A stretch of 64,000 nucleotides of DNA from Bolinopsis microptera (lineage: Eukaryota; Ctenophora; Tentaculata; Lobata; Bolinopsidae). This document shows, piece by piece, positions 57,663 to 64,000 of this stretch. The stretch spans positions 12,629,182 to 12,693,181 of the forward strand of contig NC_087074.1 of the NCBI RefSeq assembly GCF_026151205.1, read 5' to 3'. The translations under genes and the position numbers were made by a program. Numbering within the stretch: the first letter of the stretch is position 1; every line of letters begins with the position of its first letter. The notes below the pieces were generated by a model. That model made no database searches. It saw only the letters and a list, made by a program, of their open reading frames with translations, and had not been told where the DNA came from.

Positions 57663-60600
57663 TACAACTTTGGAGAATGGATAGTTTTTAAGTTACATCA
57701 TCCAGTCGGTTAAACTTATTTATGGAAGTTAAATGTTGATGGTAATTTTCTTTTACTTTCTTTGTGACAATTCATTGTTTCAATTATCAAAAGTCAAACT
57801 TGTAACGGCTTACGGCTCCATACAAAACATGATCAAACATTTTGCAAATTGACGGTTCTGAAGCGGAGTGATGATTTGGTGAAAATTGTTTAAATCTGAT
57901 TTCATAATTCATCCTGAGTGACAAATCATCACCGGTCATCCACTGTATATGTTCTTATTCAATAACTACTCTATTATTCATTCAGAATGACCACCTCTGG
58001 TCAAAAATAGGTTTTACACAACAAAGGCTAGAAACAGCCATTCGGTGGAAATTACTGGCAATTTTCCAGGCCGCAGGTCCCATGATTAAATGCTCGGCTC
58101 GCGCGCAGGCGTTTGTTTACATTTTGCATACATTGCGTCGGTTTTGGCAATACTGTACAACAGCCGCGTGTTCCGTCTTCCACGCCCTGTAGACTCTCTC
58201 GTGACGTAACGTCCTTAGTTGGAGGGCTGCCAATTTTCATCCAAGTTAGGCATGTCGAAAGTAAACAATTTCCTGTGTTGTTAAGTCGTATGCTGAAATC
58301 TAAGTACGAAATCATACACGAAACTTCCGGCAAGAATAATGATTGGTAATACAGTAACATAACATTCTTTTCTAAAATGAAAATCGGTGTGTTGCGTGCA
58401 GTCACGACATTTTTTTTGACATAAATACTCATGAAGTTCGATATGGAATCGATTTTGAAAGCAATGATAAAAAGTTAAAACAATAAATAGTCTACAATTT
58501 TCGTTGGAAACAAAAAGTTAAAAGATACCAAGGGAAGTAGTAGCTTCCCCGAATATGTTATAAAGAGCTTGCCTAGTTCAGAGTATTTTCCACGGATTTT
58601 GCCCATATAATAACAACATAATCCACAAGTTGGGCAAGCCTGGGCTGATTCTGCGGAATCGTGCTCATATCAGCTGTTGAAATATTCTTATTTGCTCTGC
58701 TTAATAACTGACAATACGGCTAGGAAAGTGCTGATCTGTTGCGAAATAGAGTAATATACGATTAGATCATCATCCAACAGCTCGTCACAAAACGTACTGT
58801 CAGAATATATAGGTTTAGGCGGAAGAACTGGGCAAACTCTTTTGTTTATTTTAATGCTTTAAATGCTGGCTTTTGTGTCTAAACCGTAAAATGATTCAAA
58901 TTCAATCAATCGTTCTGATTCAAGGCCGATAACATTTTTATAAAACTTTTAGACCCCATCCAAACTTTTAAACCCCACATAACCAAGGGTTAACTCCCTA
59001 CCCTGCCCAACATTTCTGTATTCCCATAACCCTGCTTAAGGTAAAACCCCTTTAACTTTATACTTTTTAACAATAAAAATCAGTCCCTAAATTGTTCAGT
59101 ATCGGCCTATATCTACTCTTTATATTAACAATCCAGATTAAATAATTTTAACAAGAAAAGGCCACGTCCTTTATTAAAAGTCGTGGATCGACGTAAGACT
59201 GCTGAAATTTTCACCCTTCGGGTCAACGAAAATGTAAAAAAATATGCATTAATAAAGGCCGTTTTATCAAACGAATTGGAGTAAAAAACTCTAGGGATAC
59301 GGAGAGGACAATTCAGACAAGGAGGCAGTTTCCTTTTAAAGCGACAGCAAGGGGTTCTGCCCGGATAATTGAGAGAAAGTTTCAGCAGCATAACATTAAA
59401 CCTTATAAAAGCGCAAACCTTGAAAAAAGGAAAGTTTGCGATTTATTCCATAGAAAAAAGTCTGCATAATCTTAAATTCATAAATCACCCAAAATCTGGG
59501 TACGTAATTTTGAATCGCATCATAGATGTTGCTATTCTTGGGTATTAGCCATGCACGTTTGCCTTCACGGGTAACAGCAGCTTGTGTAAAATTGGATGAT
59601 TAAATACTTTATATAATAATATTTATAATAAGCAAACGTGAAATGTGGCCCTACGAATAGCAACTTCTATACATACGAAGATTTGCTGAATAATTTGTTA
59701 ATATTATAAGGTGATTCACCGATTTTAAATAAAATAGAAATAATAAACTTTTTGTAAAAGAACTACAATTGATAATGACTAACCACAGAAACCTGTTTTT
59801 TGTTAGGTTTGTTCACATCATTTGAAAATGTAACTCAACTTTCGGTTAGGGCAAGCCCCAACAATCAACCCATGCATTTGTGGTATAGCTAAGGCCACAG
59901 AAATTTGTTTAGGATCAAGTTTATCAAATATTTGATTTATGCAAATTGATAATCATTAATCATTATAAAATAGTCGCACATATGAAATTTTGCACTTTTA
60001 AGGACCATGATAATGATATGAACAAACCAAACCACAGGCTACCAAGGTGTATGTATCTTGCTGACTCGGGATAGAACACGTTTTACAATATGAGTTAGCT
60101 TTAAAAAGTTCTCTTAATCCTGTAAAATCTTACCAATCAATTCTTGATTAACACCAATTAGAACCGACCAGAGAAAATTATACGCTAATTATAGGCTAGG
60201 GTTTTAAAACTAAATAGAGTAATCACGAGTAGGTTCTCGTGAGAAAAGTTAAAATACTAAGTTAATAAAAGTCGTCTGATAAGTAAACTGCACCTTTAGT
60301 AGTAGAAAAAACATGACGACGTAAACTTATTCTTCAGTATAATCCTCATCAGTTCAATTCTTATCAGTATAATCCTTATCAGTTCAATCCTTATTAACAG
60401 GGTATGTTCATCAAACCGTTACTTGGTCTCTGTAAAGTATGACTGGTGGATCGCTTGAAGATATTATCAGTTATCAGTCATTTCAACGACCATTAGATTA
60501 ACCAACAACGTATCAAAAACAACATCCTTACAACTCAATCACGTCCTTTTGTTCAAACATCAATACTAATTCTTAAAACGCATGCGATATATAATATAGT

Positions 60601-60683
60601 TGTTCCATGAACATTAAGTTTTCCACGGTTCAAATCATTAAATCTAGGGTGGCGGCATCCCGGCGGTTTAGATAATTGTAGAG
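57663..60683. other. Intergenic between YRDC and HECA, 3 kb
   Basis: AT-rich and mostly unique. A small repeat of 'cagtataatcctcatcagttcaat' type lies at about 60333-60393. Several 60-130 aa ORFs exist (for example 58052-58432 minus), but none shows a family motif or splice context. YRDC 3' UTR should occupy the first few hundred bases and HECA 3' UTR the last. Confidence 0.4.
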
Positions 60684-63015
60684 CTAGTCAGTGTTGATCT
60701 TGAAGACTGACAGATGGGGCTTGATGAGGTGGTAGTCGAGGGAGCCACAATCCTCGCACTGGAGCTGTTGAGCGAACCAAGAAAAGGAGGCCTCTACTCC
60801 GGCCTTTAGAACCTGAAATGTTTGTGTTAGAAACGTCAGAGGATGTTAAATAAGTTGGGTAGGCACTAGGCAGGTACGCGTGACGCAGTTTAAGGTTTAA
60901 TCGTTATCGTTAATAATACATAACATAAAATATAATGTTACATAATATAATAATGCATACAAAATTACATAATATGATAATGTAATACTGCATATTCTTA
61001 TATTTGAAGAATTCTGAACTATACCCAGGTAAAATGCCCCTCTTAAGAGGAACTACAAAAATACTAACGTTTGCACTGCAGGTGTTGCACTGAGTACGCT
61101 TAGCACAACAGGGGTTAGCGGCAAAAATGTCAAAACTGTAGAGGGTCCCCAGTTGGAACAGGTCTCCTTGCCATTCCTCCTTGCAGAACTTGCAGTGTAC
61201 CTATTAGGGAAGTGATTTTAATCTTTCTAGAACTTCTACCCGTTTCCTCTGGAACTTTGCCAGCTAATATCGGAACATTTACAGAGTATTTCATATGTAA
61301 TGGATAAGTGAAGTGTGACCATAATTAAAGAGGGTGAAAGTTTTCGGGTGGAAAACTTGCTACAATATATTCATCCACATGTGGTGACAATATGTGTTAA
61401 ATTCTGCATAATCGAACTTTCCAGACTTTCTGTCACAACTCATTCTACTTAGCGTAATTAAACAGCGTTAAACATTGGCTAACCTCTTGTTTTTAATTAA
61501 AACATTGGCTAACCTCCTGTTTTTAATTAAAACATTGGCTAACCTCTTTTTTTAAATTAAAACATGGGCTAACCTCTTGTTTTTAATTAAAACATGGGCT
61601 AACCCCTTGTTTTTAATTAAAACATTGGCTAACCTCCTGTTTTTAATTAAAACGTTGGCTAACTTGGAGAGGGATTATTTAAAACATATAAGTGATACGA
61701 AAAGTTTCTTTTTAGCAGGAGCTTTCAAAATACATGTGTAAATCGTCTTCAGCTGGGGATGATGTAGTGAAGGGGTGATTATATAATATGATGTAGTGGT
61801 GTCAATGATGATTGATGAGTGGTGTGTGACGTGCAAGGGTGGAGTGGGGAGGGTGGAAAAATATTTTAAGTTTACAATACAATAACATTCAAATTAAAAA
61901 ACTAGGCTTCTGAGGTAGATGAAAAGGAAATGCCAGATGGCCTGGGCTTTACAGATGAAGCAATCTTGGGAGATGAAGCAATCTTGGGAAGGATGGGGTC
62001 CCATAGTGAGCTACATTTGGGGGCACGATCAGTTCTGTTCATGGAGGGTTGTCTTATCTGAATAGCGGCGTGTTCTGTCAGGTCAAGTTGAGATCGTGTT
62101 GTGAGGGATTTGAGGACTTCTATGTTGTTTCAAGAGATGGAATGTCCAGTGGTCAGGGCATGATTGGCTAACCTCCTGTTTTTGATTAAAACATTGGCTA
62201 ACCTCCTGTTTATAATTAAAACGTTGGCTAACTTGAAGGGGGATTATTTAAAACATATAAGTGATACGAAAAGTTTGTTTTTAGCAGGAGCTTTCAAAAT
62301 ACATGTGTAAATCGTCTTCAGCTGGGGATGATGTTGTGAAGGGGTGATTACATATGATGTAGTGGTGTCAATGATGACTGATGAGTGGTGTGTGACGTGC
62401 AAGGGTGGAGTGGGGAGGGTGGAAAAATGTTTTAAGTTTACAATACAATAACATTCAAATAAAAAACTAGGCTTCTGAGGTCGATGAAAAGGAAATGCCA
62501 GATGGCCTAGGCTTTAGAGATGAAGCAATCTTGGGAAGGATGGGGTCCCATAGTGAGCTACATTTAGGGGCACGATCAGTTCTGTTCATGGAGGGTTGTC
62601 TTATCTGAATAGCGGCGTGTTCTGTCAGGTCAAGTTGAGATCGTGTTGTGAGGGATTTGAGGACTTCTATGTTGTTCCAAGAGATGGAACGTCCAGTGGT
62701 CAGGGCATGATTGGCTAACCTCCTGTTTTTGATTAAAACATTGGCTAACCTCCTGTTTTTAATTAAAACATTGGCTAACCTCCTGTTTTTAACTAAAACA
62801 TCATTATATAATGCAACATGTTCAGTATTTTGGTCTATGTGTGGTAGTGTGGTACAAGTAATTAGTAAATCCTCTGAGGAACTAAATGTAACGTACCTTA
62901 GCAGAGTAGCCATGAAGGCAGCCCACGCACACAGCACACAGGTATCTATTGTAACCGTTATGTTGAATCTCTATTGAGCTCTTGTGGGACTTGTGGACTG
63001 AGAGGAAGAATGTTC
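60684..63015 (-). CDS. HECA: Headcase protein homologue, 3' exons (partial)
   Basis: Three minus-strand exons: 62897-63015, 61069-61200 and 60684-60812 (stop at 60684-60686). They encode the last 125 residues with all junctions in frame. Matches to human HECA: TFFLS, YLCAVCVGCLHG, HCKFCKEEWQGDLFQLGTLY, SFDIFAANPCCAKRTQCNTC, and CEDCGSLDYHLIKPHLSVFK at the end. The paired CxxC motifs suggest zinc binding. Headcase regulates developmental decisions in flies and cell proliferation in mammals. Upstream exons, with the N-terminal domain, were not seen up to 64000 and presumably lie beyond. The intron between the first two exons here contains Penelope-like remnants and a minisatellite. Confidence 0.88.
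61471..61655. repeat. 30-bp minisatellite derived from a Penelope-like coding segment
   Basis: About six copies of TTGGCTAACCTCCTGTTTTT followed by AATTAAAACA, 30 bp each. The same unit recurs in shorter runs at about 62167-62228 and 62713-62803. On the minus strand one unit reads VLIKNRRLAN and leads straight into the Penelope-like segment. Confidence 0.88.
61661..62712 (-). mobile_element. Tandemly duplicated Penelope-like element 3' remnant
   Basis: Two copies of a roughly 569-bp unit (61661 and 62230 onward). Each ends at its high side in a minus-strand segment (about 61905-62166 and 62467-62712) with NHALTTGRSISWNN, VLKS, HAAIQIRQPSMNRTD and SSLWDPI. This is the usual layout of the region after the GIY-YIG core in Penelope-like elements (H..TGH.I.W.N..VL, EA..I....P.LNR). 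Copy 1 has an extra 18-bp repeat (GATGAAGCAATCTTGGGA). Only the C-terminal tail remains. It lies in a HECA intron on the same strand as HECA. Confidence 0.65.
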
Positions 63016-63238
63016 CTGAAATAGTTAGGGTAAAGGAGGAGAGGCTACAATTAGTTGCAGAGGCTATGCGGATCCACATAATTTGGCATTTTCCACATAT
63101 TTCCACGTAATTTGGCGTTTAAATTTGGTATTTTCTTCATGTTTTCGCAGTAGTTTTTACATTCGTTGCAATTAGCAAGCTCTCTTATCTTTTGTTGAAG
63201 TTGTGATTAAAGAAGTGTGGACGATCTGTTTACACCGG

Positions 63239-63587
63239 AGTATACACCCAGTATACTCCATCAGTATACACCCAGTATACTCCATCAGTATACACCCAGT
63301 ATACTCCATCAGTATACACCCAGTATACTCCATCAGTATACACCCAGTATACTCCATCAGTATACACCCAGTATACTCCATCAGTATACACCCAGTATAC
63401 TCCATCAGTATACACCCAGTATACTCCATCAGTATACACCCAGTATACTCCATCAGTATACACCCAGTATACTCCATCAGTATACACCCAGTATACTCCA
63501 TCAGTATACATCCAGTATACTCCATCAGTATACACCCAGTATACTCCATCAGTATACACCCAGTATACTCCATCAGTATACAACCAG
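63239..63587. repeat. 24-bp minisatellite, about 14 near-perfect copies
   Basis: The unit is TATACACCCAGTATACTCCA plus TCAG. Only one or two base changes are visible across the array (for example ATCC for ACCC near 63510). The period is a multiple of three and the unit lacks stops in several frames, so long repetitive ORFs (SIHPVYSI; MEYTGCIL) appear on both strands. GTATAC palindromes occur within each unit. Confidence 0.95.
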
Positions 63588-64000
63588 TACAGTCAGCCTT
63601 AAAACAGCACCTATCTTATTTGGCGGACTGTGATGAACCGCTCAATTGCCCATCAGGTAAGAAGTTAACAGTGATACAATGTAACAAAGAACTGATGTTC
63701 GGAAATGCGGGTAGTTAATCTGAACAAGAGATCAGTACTGAATTGGAGAAACTTTGCGAATAAACGGCTGGAATCTGTTCATATTTTGGATGATTAAAGT
63801 GCTCCTCGACTGTAATAAGGAGCTAAGGAGGCGTGCTGAGCAGTGAGCATCAACGTTTGACCAGGACTAGATCTTTTACTTTGACGGAATCAGGTTATAA
63901 TGAAAAATAAGGAGCTCCTTTCAGTACAGAGTGCAGTTCAGTCAGCTGATATTGTTTTTCATATTTTTATGAGATACAATTGAAAACGATAAATGATTGA
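63588..64000. other. Window end, no gene recognised
   Basis: No HECA upstream exon or other family match was seen on either strand. The ORF running out of the minisatellite (to 63718) has no known motif. Confidence 0.4.

Noticed and set aside
58052-58432. 126-aa minus-strand ORF
   Set aside because: No motif, no splice context, and overlapping open frames on the other strand.
63239-63587. CRISPR-like array
   Set aside because: The repeats are contiguous with no unique spacers, and the window is eukaryotic.
63172-63718. Repetitive ORFs in the 24-bp minisatellite
   Set aside because: The period is divisible by three and the unit is stop-free in several frames on both strands, so open frames are expected by chance.

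Overview
This window is nuclear DNA of a non-vertebrate animal. The evidence is intron-bearing genes with GT/AG splice sites that encode animal proteins (NBN, SLC29/ENT, GSKIP, YRDC, HECA/headcase), an AT-rich background, and a heavy load of LINEs, MITEs and minisatellites. Many long pure C or G runs stand out. The phylum cannot be fixed from the sequence. All exon models come from reading splice sites and family conservation; none is backed by transcripts here.

Layout. 1-2770: repeats, no gene. 2771-9009 (+): nibrin (NBN) in six coding exons plus an alternative last exon; intron 4 carries a 1.8 kb transposon-like element (element A). 9348-12285 (-) and 16840-18191 (-): two tandem paralogues of a secreted, probably GPI-anchored Cys-rich family built from Ly6/three-finger-like modules. 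19637-20515 and 23193-23884: mariner-type MITEs. 21028-22290 (-) and 27505-28740 (-): duplicated equilibrative nucleoside transporter genes, with a decayed LINE between them. 32537-44412: element B, an 11.9 kb TIR element made almost only of satellite DNA, with a second inverted-repeat element (C, 35050-41433) nested in it; C holds a 5 kb polypyrimidine tract. 45628-48308 (+): GSKIP and an unidentified terminal exon that may share its first exon. 48757-57662 (+): YRDC, whose last intron holds an antisense L2/CR1-like LINE interrupted by a younger 5'-truncated RNase H LINE. 60684-63015 (-): the 3' exons of HECA, with Penelope-like remnants and a 30-bp minisatellite in an intron. 63239-63587: a near-perfect 24-bp minisatellite.

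The strongest unusual signal is the A/B element family. Both elements have the same ends (TAAGG plus 9-10 T, inverted at the other end), both are flanked by perfect 8-bp target duplications (TCCACAGC; TGCCAGGC), and both carry the same two satellites in the same internal order, in opposite genomic orientation. No transposase is visible in either. This looks like a hAT-like non-autonomous family that moves satellite arrays, one copy of which has grown to about 12 kb.

The host genes are not an operon. By homology they act in DNA double-strand-break sensing (NBN), nucleoside transport (ENT), GSK3/PKA scaffolding (GSKIP), tRNA t6A synthesis (YRDC) and developmental regulation (HECA). No retrovirus-like or LTR element was recognised.
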